64,000 bases of DNA from Hortaea werneckii (GCA_037044905.1 JBAOKB010000159.1:806001-870000), one strand, 5' to 3'. Positions 22,014 through 33,691 are shown, numbered from the stretch's first letter. Numbers and translations are program-made. The notes: a model not told the origin generated them from the letters alone.

Positions 22014-24510
22014 TCACCGCGTGATAATCAGACCAAAGCCATCAAGCCATGGCCCAACGGAACCATAAACGCCAGCTATGCTGTAGCCGCGTGGAGGTAT
22101 CAATGTATGTCTGTATTAAAACGATCAGTAAACGCGTCATTACTCCAGCCGACAATGGTGTGTAGGAAGGGGATGTTCCATCAAGACTTACCCTGAACCA
22201 CCTGAAGCATTTCCAAAAACTTCGCTCTTGCGTCCAGTATTAGTCAAGATCTGAACGCCATCGACCCAAGCCCCCGCTCGCAGGTAGAATCCTACAACCA
22301 GCTCGCCTTTCCTGGTATCCATGGGGAAGTCGGAGCCTCCAGGTGTACCGCCTCGCTTGCCAAATAGCTCACTCTGGCCTCCTTCGTAGAAAAACTCCAT
22401 ACCGTCTAGACTGGCGCCGTGATAAATTTTGATATTCTTGAGCAGCCGTGGGGGTTTATGATGCGAGCCGAAGATGACTTCAGTGGGCTGTGAGCCGTCC
22501 ATCTGTGAGAAGCCGAGCTTGGAGCTCCTAAAGCCAGGCCGGCCATCGGGGAGTTTGGTCTTGCCAATTTTGCTTGTCAGTTGTGTAAAGTCGTCGACTT
22601 CATGGTCGCCACCACCGCAAGAGAAGATTTTAAGCTTGAGCTTGCGCTTCCGCTTCTCTTCGGGCAATCGTTCACGCAGGTCTTTCTCCGTGAGTGTGAT
22701 CTGTCTTGGTGTGCCAGCTGGCCCACTGCTCTTATCAATGTACTCGATCCAATGATGGCAGACGTCATCACCTTCTGGATAGAGCTCAATCCATGCAATG
22801 CCGGTTGTTGCTGTAACGAGTGCGGAGCCGCTCTCTACTGTCCAGACATGCACACTACCATCCGGGTTCATAGCACCATCTGTAGGGAGCGCGAAGCAGG
22901 GATGAAAGCGGAAACGGAGAACATCTAAACGATGCCATGCGCACTCGTCCTTTGGCATACAGAGGCGTATGCCATGTTGCTTCGTCCTTGTCGAGTAAGG
23001 TTCTCTGCTGGTAAAAGTCCGGTTGAGACGGACGTAGTCGCGCAGCATTACGCCAGACTCTTGATGAGGACAGCCCAGCAGGTGTCCGGTCTCGTGGAGG
23101 TGAGCGCCGATACCGATATTGGCGGCCTCCCAACTGCTCCCAGACTCGTTACAGTCGTTCGCGACGTAGTTGGTGTCTGTTTTGGTGCAGTCGGTAAACG
23201 CAGGTACTACTTCCTCGATGTGTGTTGGATAAGATTGCATCGCATGTGACCCAAAGATAGCCAGCTTGATCGTCTCGTCGCCGCCGCCGAGTGCGGCATG
23301 GCCTCTTACGGTACCGACCTTTTTGTCCCAATGCGCATCCAAGTAGAGACAAGACACGTACTGCGGCTGTCCGGGTCGCGGAGCGAAGTATGCGCGCACT
23401 GCATCCGATGCGATAGAGAAGAGATCACCCTTCTTCTTCGCAGGGCCGTACTGCTGCGCAATATCAAGATCCTGGATCTCTTTGACAGTCTTGTTCAGCC
23501 TAATCACGTGTATCTTTGCCTCGTTGCGCATCTGTCCCACGGACATGTCTTTCCAGGAGAGTGTGCCTGGTTGCCACTCTTCCTCATATCTGTAACACCT
23601 TCTTCCAAAGCCGTTCCTGTTCATTTGCTCAGCGGTAAATGCCTGCCAGAGATATGCTGCCATTCTGAACTTGCGGATCGCGGTGTCCAGGCCATTGCCC
23701 TCTTTTTGTATTCTGTCTGGCACAGCGTCGAACGTCTCGGGGGAGTCTTTGGCAACAAGAATGCAAAGCTGAAGCGGCGGCGAGGAGATGAGAGGCAGGA
23801 AGTTGATGTTGATCCATGAAGAGTGAACTTGCACTTGTCCGTTGGGCGAGGAGATCTTCGGGGAGGAGAAATCAAGTCGGAGCTTGTTGGGACCGGGTTG
23901 AAGGTGCACGAGAGCTTTCCAGTGTGAGTCGCAGACGGGCCACTGCGTCTGTGGGAAGCCGTCACAGTGATGCACGACATTTAGAGTGCCATCGGTAGGG
24001 CGCTGCAAGTCGGCAGCCTCGCCGTAGATCAGCAACACTTTTTGATGCACCTGGTGCAAGTCAGCAAACGGAGTGTTGTACAACAGTGAGGCTGCAACTT
24101 ACCCATGATCCATCGGAGACTGATACCACTCGGGGCGCGAGTGGCGATGTCGCAGGAATTTGCTTGGGCAGGTCACCATTCTGACTGTTGGTACCCACCA
24201 AGCTGTACCGTTGACTATGCGAGCTCGGCAACCTAGGCCGATCTGTTGTCAAGGGCGGCGTCTTGGTGCCATTGGAGAGACGAGGCAGGTGTCCGCTCGA
24301 CCTGGATTTTTGCGAGGAGAGGGTTGTGGGTGGAGATTGCTTGTCGAAGAAGGAATTCAGGGTGGAGGAGGATTGGTTGACCTGCGGCTGGTCGTCGCTT
24401 CCGCCATCATTACTGGAGGTGTTGCCGGACGAGCCATTGGTATCGCTGGTCTTGAAGGAGCCTTTGGAGCGCCGGCGGAGGTCACGGAGGTCTTTGAGGA
24501 AGGATGGCAT
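22014..24510 (-). CDS. Zinc metallopeptidase of the YIL108W type with jacalin-like C-terminus
   Basis: The zinc site HLHETGHLLGCPH (an HExxHxxGxxH metzincin-like motif) lies around residues 440-455. The surrounding region (AIFGSHAMQSYPTHIEEV, GIGAHLHETGH) fits the fungal putative-peptidase family that includes yeast YIL108W. Beta-rich repeats at the C-terminus (KIYHGASLDGMEFFYEGG, WVDGVQILTNTGRKS) read as a jacalin-like lectin fold. An intron at 22111-22191 separates the last 32 residues, which contain GPWLDGFGLI and complete the fold. A first intron is at 24051-24102. The chosen ATG gives MPSFLKDLRDLRRRSKG and a Ser-rich N-terminus. The spliced length is exactly 788 codons and there is no frame break. 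Substrate is unknown. Confidence 0.87.
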
Positions 24511-26504
24511 CGCGGACGCGGAGAGGAGGTGGGACTGGGTGGACTCCGGTTGCGAAGACCTTTTGGCTCGCGTGTGCACTCCGGCGACCTTGATCGGTTG
24601 TTCAAGCAAAGACGAAGTAGGATGTGGTGGAGTAGCTAGCGCGGCTAGGCGACGCTGAGAACGGCTTGCACTCAGACTCTCAGAGTAGTGGCAGTGATGG
24701 TTTACTGTAGCAAGCAATCCGGTCAGCTTGGCGGGCCTTACGACGCAATGTGGGACCGGCTTGAAGCTTGGGTCCAGTCGGGGAGTAGGTACTCTCGTAC
24801 TGGATCTAGCGTGCGGCGGGTGGTTCAGGTGAAAGACTGGTTCCGTCTGCCAGCATAAGGTACAGTTGATACCAGCCACGATTGGAGGTCGTCACCAATG
24901 GACCGCACTGCCTAGGAAAGTTGAATGCAGTAGTTGCGTCGGCGGCGGTAGGAGGTACTGTGGTGATGGTGGTGGCGGTTGCTACACGTCGGTGTGGACA
25001 GAGAGGCAGACACTGCGAGACACTAGTACTGTCCCGGTGGACGCCTCCTAGCTAGCTACGGTAATAATGGTGAGGCATCCGCATCGGCATCGGCATCATA
25101 CGGTTGATACAGCACTTGCCTCAGCACAAAGTTAGCGGGTGACGGAGGGAGGTAGGTTGAAAGCCCGTTTTAGCATCCTCAACCCCGCGGATGCAAGTAG
25201 CTATCTCCTACACTGCAGCTCTAGAACCAAGATGCTCGCGACAAGATTTCGGAACGCTGCTACTTGGCCCCTCAGCGCTGAACGTTCGAGTGTATCGACC
25301 TTCCGACGGTAATGCTTCTGTCAATTGGCGCCACAAACGCTTTCACTCCTTCTGATTGTGGATTTCCCATGGCAAGGACCTCGTCCGTCATCTATCCTGC
25401 CACCGCCGCAATCTCGCGCGTTCAACGATTTGCAGCTAGTGACGTTCGGCTTGAGCCTACCAACGTAGCTATCGAACGGCGGCACCGGCCGGCTAGCTCA
25501 GTGCACGCTACTTGGAGCTTGGCGCTCCGGCATCAACGATCATGGCTGTGCATGAGGCGAAGAGTTGTGGCTGATAATTCAGAGCATTCCAACCGCGTCC
25601 GTCACTCTGTAGCAACTGAAGGTGGGTGCTTTTTTAAACAAGATCTCATTACCGGATGAAAGCTTCCAGCGGTCGAACGCTCGACAATCGGCAGGCTGCA
25701 CATGGCAAGGTACAGTGCAGGTGGCTGTGATCATCCGTGATAAGGTTTTGGGGAAGCGTCGTGTTACGAAGCTGGGACTGGAAGCAGGCTTTCCTGCAAG
25801 CAGCCATGACCCGCCCATCAAGAGACGTCCGCGAGGAAAGCAACTGCCACCTTTGTGCACTCCCACATGTTCTTCCTCCTGATCCAAGGGAAACCCCCGA
25901 GAGATACTGCTATGGAGATCAGCCGTTGATAAACCCTCCTAAAACCCCTACTGCCGATTGCTACGATTGGTGCTCAGCGCTGCTATAATTGTAGATGATA
26001 TTATTACCTCTTGCTGTTGCCCCTCAGAAATTTTCCGTAAAAGTTCCTAATAGACCTAGTCGTTGGAGTGAACTCCATAAGCCGGGTGAAAACTACCGAC
26101 CACAGACGCGGGCGACGGACGCCTGAAAAATACTGTACTTTATCTTCATTGCTAGCATCGACGATCTGTGCATAATGATGAGCATCGACTGTAAAACCTA
26201 GAAGTTGATGTAAAGTACTATGGTAAGTAACGCTGTTACGGCTGAGGCGAGGGAGCAAGGCTTACCAGATCAGGCTAAAGCCAAACCGTAATTGAACCGC
26301 CCGGATCCTTGGAATGAGGCACTCCCTGCTCGCTGTGACACCGGCAACCAGATGCAAACGCTAGCCGCCAGTCTTCTTCTCGTTACCGAACGCTATCAAG
26401 ACAGAAGCAGATCAAGCTACATGAACCGTTCGAATTGTGTCTAGCTTTCAACACTCGTTTTGCGTAATAATTGATTGATTTCCTTTCGTTTCGAAGCCTG
26501 CAAA
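24511..26504. other. Two-kilobase divergent intergenic region
   Basis: It separates the metallopeptidase gene and the Whi5/Nrm1-like gene, which point away from each other. I see no conserved protein in any frame. A short GGCATC-type repeat lies at 25075-25098. This is the longest region without a gene and may hold regulatory sites or unseen non-coding RNA. Confidence 0.5.
25075..25098. repeat. Four near-identical hexamers (GGCATC-type)
   Basis: Four tandem hexamers, three of them GGCATC and one CGCATC. Confidence 0.75.
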
Positions 26505-27677
26505 ATGGCTGCACAGTATGGGCTGAAGCCCGAAGATGAGATTGCTGCGAGGGTCATGAGAAGGGCTCAAGTGTCCAAGGTCAGTCCCATGAATACAGCA
26601 GCCCACTTCTTAACAGCACTGACAATCCCACTGCAGATGACGAGAGCCCTTCAAGATCGCCTTGCACTCGCCAACGTCAAAATCCAGAATGGCTGGGAGA
26701 ACATGAGCCTAGATGCCATTGAACCACAAGTGGAAGAGCGTATGAGGAGGAAGAGACCAGCTTCGAGCAACGATACTATATCAGACACCGCCTCTACTAC
26801 CTCGAGTCGCAATCACTCCAGCATCGGCTTGGCTTCTTCTCCGCTCACAGCCCCGATGTTCTCAGACGACATGCAACGCTCTGGGGGCGGGTATGGCAAC
26901 AAGCGGCTACGATCTGCCAACATCCCCAAAGGAGCCTCATCGGCAGCTGCGACTGGCAGGAGGCCAAGGATGACAACCCGGTCTGCGTGGAAGAAGGAGC
27001 ACAGTCTGCCGGAGTCTTCGCCCATCGACCATGCCAAGCATGCCCGCTTTCCACCAACTCAAGTCTCCAAGCTTTCCTTCATCTCGGAAACGTCGACAGT
27101 CCCAGACAGCCCTCCTTCGCCTGACCATAGCGAAGAGGATGATACTGACCTTCCAGTCCACTCCTTCAACATGAGCCACCCGACCCGCATTACTTCGTCT
27201 CCACCTCAAACGCCGCCTCCGGACCGCCGGATGCGAAAGACTCAGAACGTGGCTTGGTCTAGGACACCGAAGACTGGCGAAGAAGGTGTTGACCTACTCA
27301 TGTATCTGGCAAATTCGCCAACCCCTGCCAATGGTCAGCGTACAAGGCCGATAGTGCAACCACCTACAACTCCTCCACCCAAATCCACACCTCTACCATC
27401 GTCACACATGACGCCTGGTACAGGCGGTGCAGGTTTCTTCGGCTTCGGACCGACGACACCGGGCACCAACTTCAATTTTGCAGATTTTGTCAACGTCACG
27501 CCGAGTCCGGCCCAAGGTCCATGGACCCGTACGCCGCGTACAGTACGCACACCTGCTACGGCGCGAGAGGCAAGACGCAGGCTGGACTTTGACAAGCTCG
27601 CACCGCCTTCAAGCAGCCCGCATGTCCTCGTCAAACCAAGGGCGAAGGGCTGGGTATGGAGCTCGGAGGCGAACTAA
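26505..27677 (+). CDS. Whi5/Nrm1-family repressor of G1/S transcription
   Basis: Whi5 and Nrm1 bind SBF/MBF and restrain G1/S genes. The evidence is the short family motif LQDRLALANVKIQNGWENM near residue 30, directly after a 57-nt intron (26580-26636) that can also be read through in frame. The rest is long, Ser/Thr/Pro-rich and disordered, with many SP/TP pairs (SSPPQTPPPDRR, TPGTNFNFADF) that are candidate CDK sites. The spliced length is 372 codons with no frame break. The ATG at 26505 gives MAAQYGLKPEDEIAARVM, a compact start with the motif close behind. Whether it is the Whi5-type or Nrm1-type member cannot be told from sequence. Confidence 0.75.
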   Translation: MAAQYGLKPEDEIAARVMRRAQVSKVSPMNTAAHFLTALTIPLQMTRALQDRLALANVKIQNGWENMSLDAIEPQVEERMRRKRPASSNDTISDTASTTSSRNHSSIGLASSPLTAPMFSDDMQRSGGGYGNKRLRSANIPKGASSAAATGRRPRMTTRSAWKKEHSLPESSPIDHAKHARFPPTQVSKLSFISETSTVPDSPPSPDHSEEDDTDLPVHSFNMSHPTRITSSPPQTPPPDRRMRKTQNVAWSRTPKTGEEGVDLLMYLANSPTPANGQRTRPIVQPPTTPPPKSTPLPSSHMTPGTGGAGFFGFGPTTPGTNFNFADFVNVTPSPAQGPWTRTPRTVRTPATAREARRRLDFDKLAPPSSSPHVLVKPRAKGWVWSSEAN

Positions 27678-28539
27678 TTTCTTAACCCCATGGCTTTCCA
27701 CACCAACTCCGCGAGCGGACCTGTCGGGCAGTGGTGGCGATAATGGTATTCATGATTGATGACACGTTTGAGCGAAGATTGTGTTTTGCTCTACAGCTAC
27801 TCGCTTTACTACATTACTATGGAAGAGATCCGCTGTTTTGCGTATAGCCTACGGGGCGGCTATCATGCGTTTGGAAAGAAAGACGGGGAGGACATTGATA
27901 CCCACGGTCCCTACGGCGACAGCACACGCGTGGACGTCGTCTGCTGCGTTTCATTCTTCTTCGGCGAAAAAGGGGGTTATGGGTTATATCGCGCGCTCTT
28001 ATGGGGTGGGGCATTCGCTCACGCGACTTTTGCTGATTTCCGACGCGTTGCTCTCTGGGAGAGCTTCTTCCTCAGTATGCGAGGATGATCACCGGTTTTC
28101 ATATGTCTTTATGTCTGACAGCGATATAGCACATCGGTATGTAGTCTCTGTAATCCAGCTTTGTGACTATGCATGTTTCACACTGCCAGTATTGTCTTCT
28201 CTAGCCGCCGGCAGCTGCTTTGCATTCAGGTTTGGAGACGCGTTTTGACTTGCGGTAAACACGCGCTAGTTGAATGGGAGCTTTGCCTCTTCTGGTCAGC
28301 AACTTAGCCTTATCGGGTCTTCCGCTTGCCGACATGACATCAGCAACCGTCAGGGTCTCTCTCCCCTTCGCTGTTTGGACGGTTCGTAAAACCATACAGC
28401 ATTTGCGGCTGCAGACCGTCACATACCAATCTCAACATCCCTTCGACTCCACATCACCACCACGGCTCAGCCATTCGATTATAAGACTGCTGCGCCCAGA
28501 ACATGCGACCCAGATAGTCACTCCTCTACCACTGCGACA
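27678..28539. other. Intergenic upstream of LCB1
   Basis: No gene supported. It holds the 3' end of the Whi5/Nrm1-like transcript and the LCB1 promoter. Confidence 0.5.
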
Positions 28540-30147
28540 ATGACCTCCACCATCATGAATAGCAGCACCTCCTACCTCTCTTCGCTCCAAGGCGCCGAGC
28601 TCCCACCCGCTGCGCTCCACTTCCTCGAGTCCACCATTACATTCTTACATCAGATCCCCGGATCTGCTATCGTACTCCGCTACATCCGCTCCTCATACCA
28701 GAACGACCCCGTGCGTAGTCTGGTGGAGCTACTCCTTGTCATCTTCGCCATCCGCTACCTTACCTCACCCAAATACAGTACCAAGAAGGACAAGATCGTG
28801 CCCTTGACCGAAGACGAAGTGGATGAGCTTGTCGAAGATTGGACACCTGAGCCCCTCGCCGCAGCTGAAACGGAATTCGAGCGGATCGAGAATGAAAAGC
28901 GCCCTGTCATTGTCGGTCCCGCGGGTCCCAAAGCCAAACTCGCCGGATCAGGCCGAACCGTCACCAACCTCGCCTCCTACAACCACTACAACTTCGCGTC
29001 GAACCCGGAACTGACGCAGAAAGCGATCCAGACTGTGCGCACGTATGGCGTGGGTCCTTGCAGCCCGCCGGGCTTCTACGGGACACAGGATGTGCACATG
29101 AAGAGCGAGGCGGACATTGCCGCGCACCTGGGCATGCCGGCCTGCATCATCTACGCTCAAGCCTTCTCTACCATCTCCTCGGTCATCCCGGCTTTCAGCA
29201 AGCGCGGCGATATCATCGTCGCGGACAAGGCGGTCAACTTCCCTATCCGCAAGGGCTTGCAGATCTCACGGAGTACGGTGAGGTGGTATGAGCATAACGA
29301 TATGGAAGATCTGGAGCGGGTCCTGGCTCGAGTGGTCAAGGAGGGCCAGGGCAAACCGCTGACGAGACGATTCATTGTCACCGAAGGCTTGTTTGAGAGT
29401 GTAGGGGATATGGTGGATCTGCCTAAACTTATCGAGTTGAAGATGCGGTATAAGTTCCGAATCATCCTGGACGAGACGTGGTCATATGGGATTCTGGGCA
29501 GGACAGGAAGGGGTGTGACGGAGCACCAGAATGTGGATCCCCTTCAGGTGGATATGATCATCGGGGGGCTTGCGGGTGCCCTAGCAAGTGGAGGTGGGTT
29601 CTGCGCTGGCACGGAGGAGATTGTGGAACATCAGCGGCTGAGTGCGGCTGCGTACACATTCTCAGCGGCTCTACCGGCGTTCCTGGCCACGACTGCGAGC
29701 GAGACGACCTATCTGTTGCAGGAGCACCCAGAGATCATTCAGACGTTGAGGGAAAACATCCGCGCAATGCGAGCGCAGCTGGATCCGAGGAGCGAATGGG
29801 TCCGCTGCTCATCGTCCCCAGACAACCCGATCGTGATCCTCACGCTGAAGCCGCAGCACGTGGAAGAACGGAAGCTATCTATGAAGGACCAAGAACATCT
29901 CTTACAGGATTGCGTCGAGGAGTCCCTCGCCAACGGCGTGCTGATCACCCGCCTCAAAGCCATGCCGCCTGCCCTGGGTGTGGCGGAGAAGGATCTCGTG
30001 AAAGAGTGGGCGCCTGCTCCGGGGATCAAGGTGTGTGTGACGACGGGCCTGAATAAGAAGGATACGGAGAAGGCGGGGACGATAATCCGGCATGCTATTA
30101 CGAGTGTAATGAAGGGGAAGAAGTGGCAGAAGGATCGGCAGCAATAG
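28540..30147 (+). CDS. LCB1: Serine palmitoyltransferase subunit 1
   Basis: LCB1 with LCB2 forms the ER enzyme that condenses serine and palmitoyl-CoA to start sphingolipid synthesis. A hydrophobic anchor lies near residues 50-75 (VELLLVIFAIRYL). Family blocks include LASYNHYNFA, GVGPCSPPGFYGTQDVHM, DETWSYGILGRTGRG and DMIIGGLAGALASGGGFC. The last block has no pyridoxal-binding lysine, as expected for LCB1; the lysine is carried by LCB2. GVGPCSPPGFYGT contains the cysteine conserved in LCB1, which in human SPTLC1 is mutated in neuropathy. It is intronless, 536 codons, with no break. Start choice: the first ATG, with the conserved N-terminal helix after it. Confidence 0.95.
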   Translation: MTSTIMNSSTSYLSSLQGAELPPAALHFLESTITFLHQIPGSAIVLRYIRSSYQNDPVRSLVELLLVIFAIRYLTSPKYSTKKDKIVPLTEDEVDELVEDWTPEPLAAAETEFERIENEKRPVIVGPAGPKAKLAGSGRTVTNLASYNHYNFASNPELTQKAIQTVRTYGVGPCSPPGFYGTQDVHMKSEADIAAHLGMPACIIYAQAFSTISSVIPAFSKRGDIIVADKAVNFPIRKGLQISRSTVRWYEHNDMEDLERVLARVVKEGQGKPLTRRFIVTEGLFESVGDMVDLPKLIELKMRYKFRIILDETWSYGILGRTGRGVTEHQNVDPLQVDMIIGGLAGALASGGGFCAGTEEIVEHQRLSAAAYTFSAALPAFLATTASETTYLLQEHPEIIQTLRENIRAMRAQLDPRSEWVRCSSSPDNPIVILTLKPQHVEERKLSMKDQEHLLQDCVEESLANGVLITRLKAMPPALGVAEKDLVKEWAPAPGIKVCVTTGLNKKDTEKAGTIIRHAITSVMKGKKWQKDRQQ

Positions 30148-31310
30148 ATGTAAGATGTTAATTCGGGAGTCTGAGATTTCCTCTTAATTTGGGATTCAAG
30201 GGAAATCGTGTTAGGCGTTGGGGGGTGGCTTTTTGCATATCAGATGGCTGAGGGACGTCTTGTCTGCGACGATCGTCCAGCTGTGTTGTCGATACAACTG
30301 TAAGTCTATATTCACAAACAGGGCGAGCGCTGCATAGTGATAGTTTTATCATTAATTATCAGACGCATTGCCAACTCATCCAAGTGCAGTTGTATAGGAT
30401 CTGTACTGGGAAGCTGATATTCCGTGGTGCATGGACCGGGCCAACCACCAACTGTCCGGGTCGTTGAAGCCGAAACGCTATCGATCAGACGCCCAGCCAC
30501 ATCCACCAGCCTCCATCCCATCTCGCCCCAGCGTCGACGTCAGGCACCCTTACGCGCATTCTCGCTATCCATGCTGCTGTCGCGCGTTTTTCGTACTCTG
30601 TAGCCATCAATTAACTTTCTGTCTTCCACTACTCCCTCTCTCCCATCATTGTTGCGATCCCAGCGTGTCTATCAATCTGTCTCTCCGCCACCACGAGTTC
30701 AGGTCCCTTCCCCACACCTCCACCACTTCGAAGCCCATCCTCAATTCACCCCACCTTAAGCTCTACCAACTGGATCGCTAGCTTCAACAGTCGTGTCGCC
30801 TATCTATTCGACCAGCGCAACACCGCACTTACTCGAGGTCGCGCCCGCGAGGCGTGAGGCCCGCAGTTCACAATTGCAACGGGTTACGATCAGACGGGTG
30901 TATCCAACAGGGCAAACTGAAGAGCTGCTGTTGAAAGCTGCGGCTTCCACGACGACAACCGTTTGCGACAACAACGCTTGGAAAAGAAAGACGACACATG
31001 AGCATCGGATAGCCGCAGAACACGCACCGCATCTATCCGGAACGAAACACTTGCAACGACCTCGATCGCGAACCACATTCGGACGGGAACATACAGACAA
31101 GACACAACCCTTGTTGCACCAAACCCCCCAGATCCGGAGAACCGCACAACCCTCCAACCCTCACCGACCGCAAAGTAGTCACACTCTTTCATCCATCCAT
31201 CCTCAATACGGGCATCCCGGCCCAAACCTCTTTAGCCCACCACGGCCAAAACAACCTTCACCAGCTCCTCCTCTACCTCCTCATCCTCCCACAACAACAA
31301 CAACAACAAG
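30148..31310. other. Intergenic and probable long 5' leader
   Basis: No supported gene. The right part is A/C-rich, consistent with a leader of the next gene, and ends in a CAA run next to the start codon. Confidence 0.5.
31291..31309 (+). repeat. (CAA)6 run directly before a start codon
   Basis: Six CAA-type units end one base before the ATG at 31311. Such runs are unstructured and common in efficient leaders. Confidence 0.8.
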
Positions 31311-31973
31311 ATGGCGCGCAGCAGCGCATCCCGGACACGGGTCGTAGTCCGCCAATCGTACTACTGGCCCGACCAGCAGCTGAATTTCTGGATCATCGTG
31401 ATGCTGGCGACAGGCGGCGTGTTGATCGGCGTCTTCGCGGCGTTTATCGTGCAGCAGCAGCGTTTAGGCGGGTTGGGGATTCCATGGTAAGCCGTTCTTC
31501 CGTCTATATTCCTTTCTCGTCTCGAAACCAGCCAAAACCCCCTCCGAACAGAGACCAGATCGCTAACCCCGCCCGTTTCTCCCCCAAATAGGATCATGCC
31601 CTTCGGCATCTCCGTCGGCTCCCTCACCGTCATCTTCATCTGGATCCTCATCATCCTGATCTACCAGCGCCGCCTGCTGCCAGGCGTCGTCATGATCGGC
31701 TCCTTCATCCTACTCGTCCTCTACCTCACGGGTCTCATCGAGACGGCCATCCAGCTCTTCGGCCCAGACGGCAACATCAACGGCAACTGTCAGACTTACG
31801 TCTACGATAACCCCCAGAACGACCTCACGCTGAATACCCTCGCCTGGTTGCAGCAGAATAGTATCTGTCAGTCCTGGGACGCCGTCTTCGCGTTCTGGAT
31901 TATCGGCGCCGTGTTCTTGGTTTGGATGATTATTTTGGGTGCGCAGGTCGCTAGGGGTGGGTACGGGGACTGA
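31311..31973 (+). CDS. Small tetraspanning membrane protein, MARVEL-like topology
   Basis: A basic start (MARSSASRTRVVVRQ) is followed by four membrane segments, near residues 25-50, 60-85, 90-120 and 155-180. The loop between segments 3 and 4 contains two cysteines (GNCQTYVYDN and NSICQSW), which could form a disulfide outside the cell or in the lumen. A 105-nt intron (31487-31591) splits the codon for Trp between the first two segments. The spliced length is 186 codons with no break. This topology is seen in many fungal plasma-membrane or eisosome-associated proteins. I recognise no specific family. Confidence 0.7.
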
Positions 31974-32762
31974 GAAGGTGTGGATTTCTTTTTTCTTGTT
32001 AGTTCCCCCCGCTCGTAACTATTGTCTCTCCTCTTTTCTTCGTGGAATCGCTCCGGCAAGGGTGTTTATTCTTTTTTCCCCCCTTTTCTTTTCTTTTTTG
32101 CATAGTGTCTAAAGGGGAGGCTGCGACGGGAGTAGAATGGGATGAGGAGATGTATGATGATGGGCTTACGAGTTGGGATGGGACGATAGGAGGGAGGGGA
32201 GGGTCATATGTAAAGGGTGGCATGATGGGAAAGGAAGTCTCGGCGGTCTGTGTGATAGGGGACGGCGTTTTTTGGGCAAAAGGCAAAAAAGGGAGGGCAA
32301 ATTATACCACTACGCATGTGCTGTTCGGACTTATTTAACTTTATGCTTCTTTTACTCTCTGTACTACCAATCTCTCCGTATATAACACTCATCCTGCATG
32401 GCGAAATCTGCATCTACGCCTTCTCACCTTGGTTCGTTCCTGCCCTCTGCTACTTTTCTTCCTGCTTCCCAGATCCTCCTCTTTGCTCTTCTCTATGGGG
32501 ACGAATCACGTGCATCTGGATGACGGTCGCCCGTTGGTAGAATCACGAGCGGCCGGATTGCACTTTGAGAACGACAAAAACTGTTTTAGACAGGTGTGAG
32601 TTGCGCGCGTTCAAGAAGACAAAGATTGCTGTACAAGGTCGATCGTCTCCTTGTCTCCACTTTTTCCCGTACGGTGTTAAGGGAAACCGATAGATATTTT
32701 ACATAGCTTTAGCAATTTCTTTAGGACATCTAGGGGAAGGAAAGGTCCTCGCTCGCTGGCGC
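31974..32762. other. Intergenic between converging genes
   Basis: The 3' ends of the tetraspanning protein gene and the MIC26/27 gene face each other here. Pyrimidine-rich runs occur after the first stop. No gene seen. Confidence 0.5.
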
Positions 32763-33691
32763 TCACCGACCCTTCTTCACCCAATCCTCAACCGCTTCCC
32801 GCACTCCCTGCACCCGCTCCTCAGCCATAGCCAAGCCCATCTGACTGTGCGCCTTGCCCGTCTCCACAAAATGCCTCACGCCCTCCGTTATCCGGAGGTG
32901 GTTGTCCCTCACCACCGGATACTTCTCCTCGTAGCTCCAGACCAAGTTGCCCACATTCTGCGTCGTGCGCGGGACGACGTAATGCGCCGTCGTCACGCCC
33001 GTCACGATCGGCGTCGCGAACCGCAGCAGGATGTTCCGGTTGCGCGAAATGATGGAGCCCGCCATGGCGGCCACCAGCACGTAGATGCCGCCTGGGAGCA
33101 GCTTCTCGTTGGACTCCTTGGGCGGCGCCAGCGAGGCAATCGTCGACGTGAAGTCGTGCTCCGCCGACATGAACCGGTTCATCCCCTGGTTCACCGTGTC
33201 CTCGGCCTTCACTGCGTACCCGTGCACCGCCAGACGCGCCTCCCGGATTTGGCTGGCTAACCGGTCGGTCGGGGATGGGGACTGGGTGATTGGGCAAGAG
33301 CGCCGGAGACGCCTTCTGTCGGCGGCTGCTGCTGCTCTTCTTGCGGCTTCTCCGTGATGCCTGATGCTGGGACCGGGGGAGTGGTCGCGCTGATCTCGCG
33401 GGGCGATGGCTCCGAGGGCGTCGGGGAGTCGTAGATGGGCTTGCGAGTGCGCTGCATCTCACGTGTCAGTATGGAGGGGGCAGGTGTCTTCGGAGGGCAT
33501 GCGCAGGCCGTACGATCTGCTTGATGGGATCCTCTGTGGGTTGCTCGGCATAGGCAGTGGTCCTAGGGTAGAGAGCCATGCCGGCCGTCAGACCGGCCAG
33601 AGGCAGCACGTGCTGGAATCAAATGTCAGCCAAAGTCGCATGGGTATTGTGCCGGGTCACTTACCTGCCGCAAGAGGGGTTGGAAGGCCAT
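32763..33691 (-). CDS. MICOS subunit MIC26/MIC27 (apolipoprotein O-like)
   Basis: MIC26/27 proteins sit in the inner membrane and shape cristae junctions. The N-terminus MAFQPLLRQHVLPLAGL is amphipathic and fits a mitochondrial targeting signal. The core reads MNRFMSAEHDFTSTIASLAP, LLPGGIYVLVAAMAGSIISR and VTTAHYVVPRTTQNVGNLVW, the last two being the two hydrophobic hairpins of this family. Two introns are clear, 33613-33664 and 33452-33513. One frame break near 33272, between the Pro/Glu-rich linker and TDRLASQIREARLAVHGY, fits one lost base and gives 272 codons. It is divergent from the mitochondrial peptidase gene. Confidence 0.86.

Noticed and set aside
24160..24639. Plus-strand frame over the metallopeptidase N-terminus
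   Set aside because: Overlaps the Ser-rich coding exon on the other strand, with no independent support.
30793..31347. 184-codon frame before the tetraspanning protein
   Set aside because: It overlaps that gene's start in another frame and has low-complexity Pro/Thr/His content, fitting a leader rather than a gene.
32821..33462. 213-codon frame overlapping the MICOS gene
   Set aside because: Arg/Ala/Gly-rich low-complexity product in a different frame of the same strand; the MIC26/27 frame explains the region.
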